Origin: Siderastrea radians | Taxonomy: Eukaryota > Cnidaria > Anthozoa > Scleractinia > Rhizangiidae | Assembly: GCA_964017195.1 (NCBI GenBank) | Contig: OZ024891.1 | Location: 11,194,458-11,258,457 of the forward strand | Direction of reading: 5' to 3' | Length of the DNA: 64,000 nucleotides | Part shown: one piece after another, positions 50,603-60,983 of the stretch | Layout: the number at the start of each line of letters is the position of its first letter | How positions within the stretch are numbered: position 1 is the stretch's first letter | Made by a program: the position numbers and the translations under genes | The notes under the pieces: generated by a model | What the model was told of the DNA's origin: nothing | The model's input: the letters and a program-made list of their open reading frames with translations, nothing else | Databases searched by the model: none

Positions 50603-51018
50603 TGGCTCAATCCAAACCATGTGTGATCTGTTTGACACCTGTCACCAATAATGCCACGTTGAGGTGCTGTGGTAAACCTTGTCATGCCGGCTGCGCCATC
50701 GCCTGTGACAAGCCATTCCCAAAACAACAACGTCAGATCCTCGAATGTCCTGCCTGCACACACCTCGTTCCTCTTTCCGTCCTTGAAGTCACTCATCCTC
50801 AAACATGGAAAGAAGACCCCGAGTTTGTCCATCACGTCAAGACCACTTGGAAAAACAATCCTATATGGTATGACATTTGTTATGAAAACGACAACGCCAT
50901 GGAAGGATTCTGGGGAGAACTCCGAGATCCGTATGATAACCACAAAACCCTCTACTTTCTAGGTCACACCAAACCTCAAGCCATTTCACGCATGAAAACC
51001 TGTATCAGCTTCTCGTAA
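50602..51018 (+). CDS. RING-like zinc-finger protein
   Basis: 138 residues. Cysteine/histidine pattern CVICLTP, CCGKPCHAGC and ECPACTH (about 7-55) fits a RING or RING-variant domain with two zinc sites; such domains usually act as ubiquitin E3 ligases. The rest (WYDICYENDNAMEGFWGELR) is not recognised. Viral RING proteins often degrade host defence factors; here that is inference. Polyadenylation signal AATAAA at 51083-51088. Confidence 0.72.
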   Translation: MAQSKPCVICLTPVTNNATLRCCGKPCHAGCAIACDKPFPKQQRQILECPACTHLVPLSVLEVTHPQTWKEDPEFVHHVKTTWKNNPIWYDICYENDNAMEGFWGELRDPYDNHKTLYFLGHTKPQAISRMKTCISFS

Positions 51019-51082
51019 AAAGGACCCACCCATGTTTGGATTTTTTTTTCTCACGTGTTGTCAAAACTTGGAATGGAAAACC

Positions 51083-51122
51083 AATAAAACATGTTTCATG
51101 ACACTTTGTTGTGATCTTTATT
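51083..51122. terminator. Convergent polyadenylation signals
   Basis: AATAAA on the plus strand at 51083-51088 with GT-rich sequence after it ends the RING transcript; AATAAA on the minus strand at 51117-51122 ends the transcript of paralogue 3. Confidence 0.65.
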
Positions 51123-51129
51123 GACATAA

Positions 51130-51228
51130 TCATGTTCGTTGACTTTTTCTGGAGAGTTCAAGAGTAATGATAGTTCTGCCTTGTTTAAACGGAGCCGGCT
51201 GCCCATCAGCTGTTTGAATATCCATGGC
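51130..51228 (-). pseudogene. Open extension below the TAG of paralogue 3
   Basis: In-frame continuation of the 51229-52182 gene, ended by TGA at 51130-51132. Keeps the family's C-terminal pattern. Described here only as a break; no claim that it is made. Confidence 0.6.
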
Positions 51229-52182
51229 CTAGCTGTCAAAGATGGTCTTGCCAAGAGGAAAATACATCCGTTGCGTCGTATCAAATTGATGATCGGTATT
51301 GCCGGCATCCAAGGTACGTAAAAATCCTTTCTCTTGATTTCCCACAATGCTCTGTGATACCAAATCCGTGTAAATCATCAATTGTTGTTGTCCTTGTTGG
51401 GGTTTGACCGTTTGCGTACTGGGAAATACTTGTCGGCTGAGATTCGGACCCAAGAACAAATAATAATTGAAATCGGGGTGAGTAAAACTGGCGGACACAT
51501 GACCAAAAGGTGGATATTTGTTGGCGGGACCTTTCGTTACTTCCCATTTGTGACGATCGTCATAATCCACGATATTTTTCACCAGATAATTTTTTCCTTC
51601 CACAATTCGTTGCGTTGGCGTTCCATCTTTCACCAATCCCATCAGTCCAGCTAATTTCCATTCCATTTCAAATTGCATGTTGGACGGTATGAGTACATAC
51701 AACGAATCTAATTCCGGGGCGATGCCTGTATTGGTGATTTTCACATAGGGTTGAGTCAGGTTGACAGCCGCTAATTGTTGCCGTTTCGCTTGATCGTCGA
51801 CGTTCATTTTCGTTATATCCATCATGACATCCATGTGCTGTTTTTCCATTTCGTACGCGATGGCAATCCATGCTTCTTTCAAATTGTTATAATACCCTGC
51901 GGGTAAATGGATTTGTTTCGTCACTTGAATGGTAGCCGTTCCATCCGCACGTTTTGGTATGTATCTCACATCTGTTTTCATCCAATGTTTTTGACTATCT
52001 TCTTGCGTCCAATTCTGTTTGGTTTGATCTCCCCATTGTTGATTAAACCCCGGGTGGGAGATATGAACCAGAGCTGCTTCCCAATCATCTTCCACCAAAT
52101 AATGGGAATGAGGAAGTCGAGCCGTAAATTTTTGTCCATTACCTTGTGCTTGATCACTGATCAGGGTAATGTAAAAACTCAT
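51229..52182 (-). CDS. Minor capsid/penton-like protein, paralogue 3, with early stop
   Basis: 317 residues from ATG 52182, with TATAAAAGGG at 52211-52220. Begins MSFYITLISDQAQGNG and shares the LMIYTDL, SIVGN and LRTL blocks of the family. It stops at TAG (51229-51231) right where the conserved C-terminal strands should follow. The same frame stays open below the TAG to TGA 51130-51132, about 32 codons, and that stretch has the expected family pattern (a G-x-x-x-x-F-x-x-G turn followed by a beta strand). So the gene is either broken by one nonsense change, read through, or miscalled at one base. It stands apart from the other two paralogues. Confidence 0.68.
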   Translation of the reverse strand: MSFYITLISDQAQGNGQKFTARLPHSHYLVEDDWEAALVHISHPGFNQQWGDQTKQNWTQEDSQKHWMKTDVRYIPKRADGTATIQVTKQIHLPAGYYNNLKEAWIAIAYEMEKQHMDVMMDITKMNVDDQAKRQQLAAVNLTQPYVKITNTGIAPELDSLYVLIPSNMQFEMEWKLAGLMGLVKDGTPTQRIVEGKNYLVKNIVDYDDRHKWEVTKGPANKYPPFGHVSASFTHPDFNYYLFLGPNLSRQVFPSTQTVKPQQGQQQLMIYTDLVSQSIVGNQEKGFLRTLDAGNTDHQFDTTQRMYFPLGKTIFDS

Positions 52183-52230
52183 CGTGTTTTACTCCCTCAC
52201 CTAGGGTTTACCCTTTTATACCTACCCCGA

Positions 52231-52577
52231 TGCTTGAATTGGACTTGTGCCATATCCAAACCATATCAAATCCATATATGGGCCATATATGGGTCACCCC
52301 CGCTGCCGCACTTGGACTTTGGACTTTGAGCCCGCGTTTTCTCCGCGGTTTTTGTCTACCCTGAGCCCACGATCGATTTTTCCTACTCGTCAGCGGTTTC
52401 CCATTCAAAAATACGTCACTTCCGGTTTTTGGGTCACTTCCGGTCATGTGACTTCCGGTCACGTCATTTCCGGTCACTTCCGGTTCCGGTGACGTCATTT
52501 CCTCTTACATCAAAACGAGGCCACGCCCTCAACATCAAAACGAGTCAATGTTGCCCATACGAGCGTACAGTACTACT
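52231..52577 (-). repeat. Polinton right terminal inverted repeat
   Basis: Inverse of 29124-29470 with no difference seen. The CCATATATGG boxes lie at 52272-52281 and 52283-52292, and the CCGGAAGT cluster at about 52417-52483. Confidence 0.95.
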
Positions 52578-52583
52578 GATATC
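52578..52583. repeat. Target-site duplication, right copy
   Basis: GATATC directly right of the element, followed by GCATTTGGTTTTTTG as in the empty site at 60978. Confidence 0.9.
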
Positions 52584-52833
52584 GCATTTGGTTTTTTGGT
52601 ATGGATTTATGCTTCTTCTGGTGGCCATCAAAAAATTCCTTCCTCTCTTCGTTGCAACGCCAACTTTGCAGTGTCGCTCCCATGAACAGATTCATCTAGC
52701 CTGTTAAATGAGTTTCTTTCGCCCTAAATTCTTTAAATAACTGACTGCAATTTTTAGCCCTTTGCCACCTCCGTGATTAATGCCTTTCCACAAAAACGAT
52801 GACACAACCTATATATTCGTAGTACGTGCTCAG

Positions 52834-53299
52834 TTCCCCGGGGGTGGGTACCCCCATCAATTAAGGATAGGTGTGTGCCGCAGAGGTTTTCAAACCCTGA
52901 CCCTATTTAAGGGTAGAAAATCGAGAATTGATACCCTTTTAAAGGCCCAAAACCAAGAAATGACACCCTATTTAAGGGAAACAAGGTAACTCGTAATTGT
53001 GTAACTGATAGGTCGTTTTATTTCTTTTCCGCTGTACACGGACGTTTAAAATCGCTTTGTTAAACTTTGTAACGTGCATTCGGGCGTGTTGTACAGTTTT
53101 AACAGACCATATCTTTTTCGTTTGGGCGTTGAGGTGAGTACTGCAATTTAGTGACCCTATCTAAGGAACATCTAAGGATCACAATACCACAAAATACCAA
53201 AAAGGATACCCTATTTAAGGACTGAGCACCTCAAAAACCCTACCCTACTGGGCGTCACATACCTATATAGCGTATATAAGGAGTACCCCCCCCCCCGGG
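52834..53299. mobile_element. MITE in tandem unit 1
   Basis: Absent from the matching place in unit 3 (about 61232). Flanked by CTCAG duplicates (52829-52833 and 53300-53304). Ends carry TCCCCGGGGGTGGGTACCCC and a matching G/C-rich inverse near 53284-53299; inside are repeated CCCTATTTAAGG motifs. Confidence 0.7.
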
Positions 53300-53838
53300 C
53301 TCAGGTCCCTTCTTGAAGATGAATCCTTAAGAAATTTAAAGACCTTATGGTAGGAAACCGTAAGGATCAGTAAAGGAAAGATTCTCTAGCACACTACTAC
53401 ATAGAAAAAAGCGCATGAAATGCAATTTATATGTCATAGTGGCGCTGGAATTGATACTGCAGTCAATGGTCAATATAAATGTAAACAAATGCAATTACCC
53501 TATCGGAAATGCGTTTTCTAAGAGTTTTTTCTCTCACCCCGCTATTACGGACACCAAATCACGGTCCCGAGCATGTGCACAATAACGGGAGTTGACTGCA
53601 GTGTTCAGTTAGCGTAAATATTGCTTTTGGTTTTCAAAGTGTTACTAAAACAGCTGACAGTAACTGTGGCGTTGAAATTTTTCTCGGAGGGAAATGTTTC
53701 CATGTTCCTTTCACATCTTTTCATTTCAAACGTTCAACTGGAACGACAACTCTGAAACAATCTGTTGATCCAAAGAGAAAGTTAGGTACCCTTTACGACT
53801 GAAAACACTTTTCTAAGTAATGCGAGATAAATACTCAC

Positions 53839-54015
53839 GGCAATCGTCCCATCTTCCGTTGTATAAAGGATCCAAGGAACACCAAGGTCTCTGGTGATTA
53901 ACTCTTGTGCATTCATTGTAGGTCACTCCTTTGTACTCGAAAGGAATGCTACAGCATTGACCAGATGTTGTCTTCTGAAGGCAGATCTGCGGATTCGTTG
54001 CCTTTGGCATCATCA
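53839..54015 (-). CDS. Fibronectin type II exon, copy 1
   Basis: 177-bp exon (59 codons) between acceptor TTGCTTAG and donor GTGAGT. Encodes a FN2 module: GQCCSIPFEYKGVTYNECT, then PWCSLDPLYNGRWDDC, with the four-cysteine pattern of the family (FN2 modules bind collagen or glycans). Same length and phase as two later copies, so each copy can be added without changing frame. It belongs to a minus-strand host gene; the Polinton lies in the intron below it. Confidence 0.8.
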
Positions 54016-54171
54016 CTAAGCAAAAAAAAAAAAGCAAAGCAAAACAAAACAAACAAACAATATATCTTGCGTTAGTATTGCATGTAAAACAGAATAGGTC
54101 AAGGATTTTTCTGGAGTTGTGACAAAGCTGTGTTAAAATTACCAGGAAACACTTTCGCTCACCCTCTACAA

Positions 54172-56342
54172 ATGTAAATGCTCCCAGAACACAACGGGGG
54201 GGGGGGGGGGGTGGGGGGAGAGTTGCTTCAAGTGAATTTTTGTAGGAAGAGCGAACTACAGTAAGCCTTTAACGATTTTTGCAAGACACAACCACAGAAC
54301 TTCCAAAAGTTGGCCCAAGTTGTAATCAATTTCAATCCTGGCGATTCGTGACAATGCTCTTACTAATAGTTTTACCGAACACTAGCATATTGTATCAGGT
54401 TTCAGCGAAAACACGAAGTTTGCAGTTTGGTGCATTTGGGTTGGGCTGAGTTAATCATCACAAAACCAACGCTTTCTCCTATATTATGGCCTGTGTCGTA
54501 TATTATGCTTTGGTTCTGCAAACTGAGAAAATTCGACCGTTTTGAGCTCCAGCGGCAGAGGCTTCGTTGCAAAACAAGGTTTGAGGTACATGTCGCGATG
54601 GAAGGCTACATGTAATTATGCAAAAAAAACTTGAGCGAATTCGCAGTCTTAAAATGGTGTTTAGTATCACATATTATAGACTAGGACCTCCAACTACATT
54701 TGTACAGCTTTCATAAAAAATTTAATAGATGGACCGGGGCATTAATTTGTCTGTTCAATAAATTCCTGCGTGCGGGCAACGATTCTGCCTGCGTGAAAAG
54801 TTAGATTTCAAATGCTGAATCTCGTGTTGGTAATTTTCTCTTTTGTAATATTGAGCTTGAGAGAGTAAATTATCTATATTATGTGCTAAACCGAGAAATT
54901 TCTCACTTATTACCAGGGTAATGGGCTCCTGCTATTACGGACACTCCTCTAACACGGACAGTGTCTGAATCTCCGGGAAATGTTATAGAAGTTTGACTGA
55001 AACAAGCTCTCACTATTACAGACTTTCGGACACTTTGCTTGGACCCGAGGGCGCAATTTTATTGTGTAACTCTCGCGCGGTATAGCGGATATTAAGCAGC
55101 ATCTTTGAACACTGACTACTAACAATGAAAATCCTTCAAATGAAAATGCTTCTTCCGTTTTTTGATATCGCATTTGTTTTCTTTCTTTTTTCTGGATGGA
55201 TTTTTAAAGCTTGTTCTTGTGGCCATCAAAAAATTCCTTCCTTGCAAGGCCAGCTTTGCAGTGTCGCTCTTATGAACAGATTCACCTAGCCTGTCCAATT
55301 CGTTTCTTCCGCCCTAAATTCTTTAAATAACTGACTGCAATTTCTAGCCCTTAGCTACCTGCGCGGTTGATGGCTTTTCCATAAATTTCTGCCGTCGCCT
55401 TGTGGCAATCCCTATTCAAAAACGATGACATAACCTATGTGTTCTTAGTGAATTTTCAGGTTCCTTCTTGAAGATAAATCTTTGAGAAAGCTTGAGGCCT
55501 TACTATAGAAAGCCATAAGGATCAGTAAAGGATAGATTCTCCAGTATACTACTACATAGAAAAAAAGCGTATGAAATGTTTGCTCTTTTATGCACTTTAC
55601 ATACCAAAGCGGCTCTGGAATTGGTACTGCATCAATGTAAATGTAATCAAATGTAAATCCCCTACCATAAATGCATTTTTTAAGAATTTTATCTCTCATC
55701 CCGCTATTACGGACAACAAATCACGGTCCCGAGGTTGTACACAATAACGGGGGTTGACTGTAGTGTTCACTTAATGTAAATATAAACTTCTGGTTTTTCA
55801 AAGTGTTACTTAAATAGTTGACATAGTTCCTTTAACTGTGACGATGAAATCTTTCTCGGAGGAAAATGTTTCCATGTTTCTCTAACAGTCAAAGAAAAAA
55901 TCTTTTCATCTCAAACTTTCAACTGGAATGACAACGCTGAAACAATCTGTTGAACCAAAGAGAAGGTTAGGTACCCTTTACGACAAAACAATTTTTTCAA
56001 GTTATTCCAGAAAAATACTCACGGCAATCGCCCCATCTTTCCTTGTATAAAGGATCCAAGGAACACCAAGGTCTCGGGTGAGTAAATCTTACGCATTCAT
56101 TGTATGTCACTCCTTTGTACGTGAAAGGAATGCTACAGCATTGACCAGATGTTGTCTTCTGAAGGCAGATCTGCGGAGTCGTTGGCTCTGATATAGTCAC
56201 TAAGCAAAAAACAAACAAACAGAAAAACAGATGATATACCTCGAATTATTATTGAATTAAAACGGGACTGCCATGTCACGAATTTTTCTGGAGTTGTGAA
56301 AAAGTGAGCTAAAACTATGAGGATGTACTTTCGCTGGCACAG
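54172..56342. repeat. Tandem unit 2
   Basis: About 2.17 kb, begins AAATGTAAATGCTCCCAGAA. Diverged more from unit 1 than unit 3 is, and closest to unit 4. Contains one FN2 exon. Confidence 0.75.
56023..56199 (-). CDS. Fibronectin type II exon, copy 2
   Basis: 177 bp with the same acceptor and donor. Product keeps GQCCSIPFTYKGVTYNECVR and PWCSLDPLYKERWGDC, with several substitutions against copies 1 and 3. The changes are mostly amino-acid replacements in an intact frame, so it looks functional. Confidence 0.8.
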
Positions 56343-56566
56343 AACAAAATAATATAAATGTTCCCAGAACACAAGGAAGGAAGGGTGGAGTGCTTCCAAT
56401 CAATCACTTACACTTCAACCAAAGCAACTCAATTACAGACAATAAGTATTAATTTATTACTGGCGTTTGGTCTTATGAGTGTGGAACTGGCTTCGGTTGT
56501 AAAAGATGAAGAGCTGTTAATATTGATTGAATACAGAGCGCCATAAACATTTTCAGTTATTATATA

Positions 56567-57058
56567 CCACAATGCGCGACATATACGACTTCAACCATAT
56601 CGACCAGACATTTTGTATAGAGAAAGTAAAAAAAATGAAAGATTTACATGCGTATTACCACAAGAAGCATTTTGGATATGAAAAGCTGTACGGCAGTTTT
56701 CGAAGAAAAAATTTTGTTTGTAATCTTTCTGCTGGCAAATTAAATTATCAGCGCCGCAGTAGCCGGAGGCATTACGCTGAACCCCGTTGTTATTGCAACT
56801 TTAACAGGGGTTGGTCTTATTTTAAAAGCAGTGGCTAGCCTTAAGAAATACGATAAGAAGACAGAACAAGCAAATTTTGCCCGGATCGAATACCAAAAAG
56901 TCCTTGATGAGATTCACTTCTACCTCAGAGGCGACGTTTTCGACGAAAAGGTCTTTCTTGATAGATTGAAAATGATAGATAATTTCGTCACTGATCATTG
57001 CATGGAGATTCCGTCATCTATTTGTAAAAAATATGAAGAAACATTCACTCCGTTGTAG
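56567..57058 (+). pseudogene. Broken relative of the Polinton two-TM protein
   Basis: An N-terminal piece (56567 to about 56730, MRDIYDFNHIDQTFCIEKVK, HAYYHKKHFGYEKLYG) and a C-terminal piece in another frame. The second reads a hydrophobic stretch (GGITLNPVVIATLTGVGLIL) then KAVASLKKYDKKTEQANF and FLDRLKMIDNFVTDHC to 57055. The order, membrane hairpin then W/F-poor helix with LRG and a later KM-x-x-x-D, parallels the 38074-38736 product. A frame change and a TAA in the hydrophobic part break it. Confidence 0.55.
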
Positions 57059-58351
57059 ATTTTCAAAGCAATTATATACGCTAACAAAATGATTGCACTT
57101 TTTGCAGCTATTTGTTATTGGTTTTTTTGAACTTCTAACACCGCCCGAAATAAAACAAATACAATTTATCACTCGTGATTGTGTTTCAAAAATAATGTTC
57201 CCCACTCGTGATAAAGATGGTTACCCCATTTCAGGACAAGATGTGGTTCCATAATACGATTTTCCTCTCCAAGTTGAAAAAAAAAGATACAAAAAATCGA
57301 AAAAAAGCGTAACAATCACGGCGACATTGTGTGACAACAGGCGTGATTGTCACGCGTGACATTGCGTGAAAGGTCACAAGAAATGACAAAACCCTGGTCG
57401 GGGGGGGGGTGGCTCGTTGTGTGCTGTTCTTGCCTAGCCCTTGGACTAACACCTCACCAAAGTGAGGATTTAACCGCTGACAAGGCGGTTGTCAGTTCCA
57501 TATTTAGCCTCTGGGAGCGAGGGTGAGAACTCCAAGGAGATCTCTGAGCACCCCCCTGTCATCAGTAGGGCCGGAGCAGGCTCACCCGAGGGCACTCTCC
57601 CACTGCGTAATTCACCATCCGCACGAGCCGTTCCGTGAACGGGGTTCAGACAGTGGCCAACTGTCACCCCCCTGGACTCCACCAGAATTTATGAACTAAT
57701 TTATAATGCGACAATCGCCTTTATATATCAATCAATTTTGTCTGACACACACATGTGGTACAGCGATATTCAACCTTGCAACAGTTTCTGCTTTTTTTCT
57801 CGTACGCGTGCGCTTTGACTGTGTTGTGTTTGCGAAAGACTCCGCCTCAGCCTCCCACTCGGTTCAAATTAGATTTAAAAAAGATGGCGTCTCAACGTTT
57901 GAAAACGTTTTTGGTTGTTAAAATCCAACCTGTGCCGCTATCCTGGGTAAATCTTCGACCTGTGTGAAGATAATGTCTTATTGTGAAAGCCACAAAAGTT
58001 ACAGAGCGCCATCGGTAGGAAATAAGTGGAAAAAAGAATGTATCTTCATCACGATCGATCGGCGTCACTAATGCGAGTAATGGTAAGTTTCAACTGAAAA
58101 TACACATGTATTATGTTCACATAATATAAGAAACTACTGCCACTCACCGGAATCTCATAAAGGTTTCGTCGTAGTCGTGTTTTTAATTCCATTCCGGTCG
58201 CAAGTGCCTTAGCAGTACACACAAAACAAGAAGTTCTCGTTTTGAGAATATTTCTTCAATAGTGCTTTGTGCCCTGTTTCATTGAAAACACAGACTTGAA
58301 TACATATTAGGCTTTGCGTTGGCGGTCAAGCAAATCGAAAACAAACTTTGT
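57059..58351. other. Part of insertion, no gene recognised
   Basis: GC-rich block at 57420-57680 among AT-rich sequence. Short open frames only. The GC-rich block could be a piece of another repeat. Confidence 0.35.
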
Positions 58352-58759
58352 TCAGCTAGTATGGCTCAAAAAATAGCAGCAGCTTTTTTTTAACTCTTCT
58401 TCTTCCCTTGACTTTTTCATAAACTCTTGCCAGTAGTTATATGCGCTGTGCCAGTCGAATGTATCAGAGCATATTTTTACTAAAGTTATATTCTCGATCA
58501 GGGGAGTGTAGAACAGTTTATGTTCGATTCCTTGGTTAAAACAGGGATAACAAAGCCCTTCCCAACGGCAGTGACTACACTCTAAGCACATTATTATACG
58601 CACAAGTTGCTGCCTGTGATGCCAGAAAGGCTGTTTTGAAAACTCCTCGTGTACCTCTTTCCAACCCAGAGCCGTTCGTTGCCTAATTTTTATGGCAAGA
58701 TATTTCTCCCGAAGCTCTGGAAGTAGTTTTCGAATGGTTTCAGAAATGATGGTTGCCAT
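58352..58759 (-). CDS. Unknown 135-residue protein, virus-like context
   Basis: ATG 58759 follows CCAAG. Contains a CxxC..W..C..C set (CLECSHCRWEGLCYPC) that may bind zinc, and helical ends. No family recognised. Lies in the insertion with the broken two-TM gene. May be intact. Confidence 0.45.
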   Translation of the reverse strand: MATIISETIRKLLPELREKYLAIKIRQRTALGWKEVHEEFSKQPFWHHRQQLVRIIMCLECSHCRWEGLCYPCFNQGIEHKLFYTPLIENITLVKICSDTFDWHSAYNYWQEFMKKSREEEELKKSCCYFLSHTS

Positions 58760-58883
58760 CTTGGTTTATATACCAGTGCATACAAATCTTCAAATGGGTT
58801 ATAATAGGAAATTATTTATGCGACACTCAGAGGTCACACACCAAATGTTCTCGTTTTGAATATTTAATTAGATCGCCAGGGAC

Positions 58884-59129
58884 TCATAACAGCGAGAATT
58901 TAAAATAAAAGTACCCTGTTTTAGTTGATTTCGCTAGACCCTCGTTGAACACGAAATCATAATGTTCCTCTAAAATTTTATCTCCTAATCTTTGAGGTGC
59001 CCAGACTTCAAATACGTTTTCACTGTTTCTTGTTCTCAGTTGTATTATGAGAGCGATACCATAATTGTTTCCTGTTTCCCTGTAACCAAGGATCTTATGT
59101 ATTCCTTTTTCAGGATCACGCAATCTCAT
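58884..59129 (-). CDS. Unknown small protein in insertion
   Basis: The frame is open from 59234, but the first ATG in it is 59129; the better-placed ATG at about 59196 is in a different frame, so the 5' end is probably damaged. The product has GNNYGIALIIQLRTRNSENV and FEVWAPQRLGDKILE, a short beta-rich domain met in virus-related small proteins of invertebrate genomes (from memory, not named). Confidence 0.4.
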   Translation of the reverse strand: MRLRDPEKGIHKILGYRETGNNYGIALIIQLRTRNSENVFEVWAPQRLGDKILEEHYDFVFNEGLAKSTKTGYFYFKFSLL

Positions 59130-59590
59130 AACTTCACTGTATTGGTTGAAATCTTCCTCTGTTGGCCAAGTATCCTGAAACTTGGCCAACAGTATATACC
59201 ATCTTGGTATATACCTGTGCAGATATATCTTCAATTGGAAAATATTTATATTCTATAGCTGACGTGACTTCAATACGAAATATTTTCCGTGACACATCCG
59301 CGCTGGTACTGCCTCCCCCCCATCCTGCTTGCTTTGCTTTGTACGCTGGGTGGTTTAAAAGAGGTAAATACAGGTGTAAAAATCAGGTGGTATTTGTTAA
59401 ATACCGACTTTACTACTGAAAAATGGTAACTTATGAGCAGCAAAAACTCAGGCTGAACGCTTATTATGACAAACGCCGAGTGTTGGATGACGGAATTCAC
59501 ACTGAGCCGCTTGAGTATTATGCTGTCGAAACACCAGCGACGGTGTAAACGCAAAGGGCGGGGCAAGGAGGCAAACAAAATATTAACCCG

Positions 59591-59754
59591 AGTAGTAATA
59601 GGTGCGTCAAACAAATATTGGCTGTCTTGGGAAAATTTTTGTTAGCACAAAGCAAGAACCCAAATCTGAGCAAAAAGCGAAGATTTGGGTGCTTGCTTTT
59701 TGGTAACAAAAATTAAAAGACAGCTGGTATTTGTTTGACGCACCTATTACTACT
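59591..59754. repeat. 164-bp foldback at the end of the insertion
   Basis: Left arm AGTAGTAATAGGTGCGTCAA, right arm its inverse ending CACCTATTACTACT; an inner hairpin (AAGCAAGAACCCAAATCT and its inverse) follows. The host unit resumes exactly at 59755. Confidence 0.75.
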
Positions 59755-60977
59755 GGAGTTGTTTTTAACGATTTTTGCAAGACACAACCACAGAACTTTA
59801 AAAAGTTGGCCCAACGTTTACAAGTTGTAATCAATTTCAATCCTGGCCATCCGTGTCAATGCACTTACAAATAGTTTTACTGCACACTAGCATATTGTAC
59901 CAGGTTTCAGCGAAAACACGAAGTTTGACGTTTGTTGCATTTGAGTAAGCTGAGTTAATCATCACAAAACCAACGCTTTCTCGTACATTATGGCATGTGT
60001 CGTATATTATGCTTAGGTTCTGTTTTGAGCTCCAGCGGCAGAGGCTTCGTTGCAAAACAAGGCTTGAAATACATGTCGCGATCGAAAGCTACATGTAATT
60101 ATAAAAATCTCAAGCGAATTCGCGGTCTTAAAATGGTGTTTGTAGACTAGGACCTCCATCTACACCCCCCCACTCTACATGTGTACAGCTTTCATAAAAA
60201 TTTAATAGATGGACCGGGGCATTAGTTTCCTGTTCAATAGATTCCTGCGTGCAGGCAACGATTCTGCCTGCGTGACTGAGAAAGTTAGATTTTTTAAAAT
60301 CTAACTTTTCTCGTGTTGGTGATTTTCTCTTTTATAATATTGAGCCTGTTGAGAGTAAATTATCTATTTTATGTGCCAAACCGAGACATTTCTCACTTAG
60401 TGCATGTTTTCCCAGGGCAAAGACCACGAAATTCGAGATCTTTCAGAAATCTTGCGCGAAAGGTTAATATCTGGCGTTTGAACAATCTGTCTTCAAAGAC
60501 AGTGTAATGAGGAGATGTAAACAAATTCAGTGGCCGCAAAAACGTGCTCGGATTAAGCCGGGATTAACAGCTTTCTCTAGCTTGAGGTTTGTGGTCTGCT
60601 TTCATAGGTGAGATTTTGGTAGAAAAAAAATGTTCTTAGTGATTTTCAGGTTCCTTCTTGAAGATAAAAAATAATAAATACAACAATGAAACCTAAACAG
60701 CGGGAACTGTTTTCCTGATCCGGCTTAAGCTTCTATAAAGTCAGCTCGGGCACCCTGGGCTTTTACGGACACCCCTCTAACACGGACAGTATCTGAATCT
60801 CCGGCAAACGTTACGGACGTTTGAGTGAAACACTCTCGCTATTACCGCTATTACCGTACTGCACACTTTGCTTGGTCCCGAGGACGCAATTTTATTGTGC
60901 AACTCTGGCGCGTTCTAGAGGACATCGGGCGGCGTCTTTCAACTACTAACAAGTGAAAATGCTTCTTCCGTTCATTG

Positions 60978-60983
60978 ATATCG
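60978..60983. other. Unoccupied copy of the Polinton target site
   Basis: CCGTTCATTGATATCGCATT: a single GATATC between the flanks found left of 29118 and right of 52583. Shows what the site looked like before insertion. Confidence 0.88.

Larger units (their letters stand above)
29124..52577. mobile_element. Complete Polinton/Maverick (adintovirus-like) element
   Basis: 23,454 bp with 347-bp inverted ends, AG at the 5' end, and a 6-bp target duplication, as in Polintons. Inside are polymerase, integrase, ATPase, protease and major capsid genes, all with open frames. Base composition and codon use are richer in GC than the flanks. The matching ends and clean target duplication suggest a recent insertion. 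It lies in the fibronectin-II gene, downstream (in the minus-strand sense) of its exon at 53839-54015. Polintons can be transposons and integrated virus genomes at once; the capsid set argues for a virus form. Confidence 0.96.
52584..54171. repeat. Tandem unit 1, right part
   Basis: Matches 60984-62105 closely except for one extra insertion at 52834-53299. It carries one fibronectin-II exon. Confidence 0.82.
56400..59754. mobile_element. Older virus-like insertion in unit 3
   Basis: Sequence absent from units 1, 2 and 4. It has a broken two-TM gene (56567-57058), two minus-strand open frames (58352-58759 and the region to 59129) and a terminal foldback (59591-59754) that begins AGTAGTA like the Polinton ends. 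A decayed relative of Polinton-type viruses is one explanation. Left boundary approximate. Confidence 0.5.

Noticed and set aside
57420..57720. GC-rich block considered as an rRNA or ribozyme piece
   Set aside because: No recognisable rRNA core or hammerhead motif found by eye; left as unassigned.
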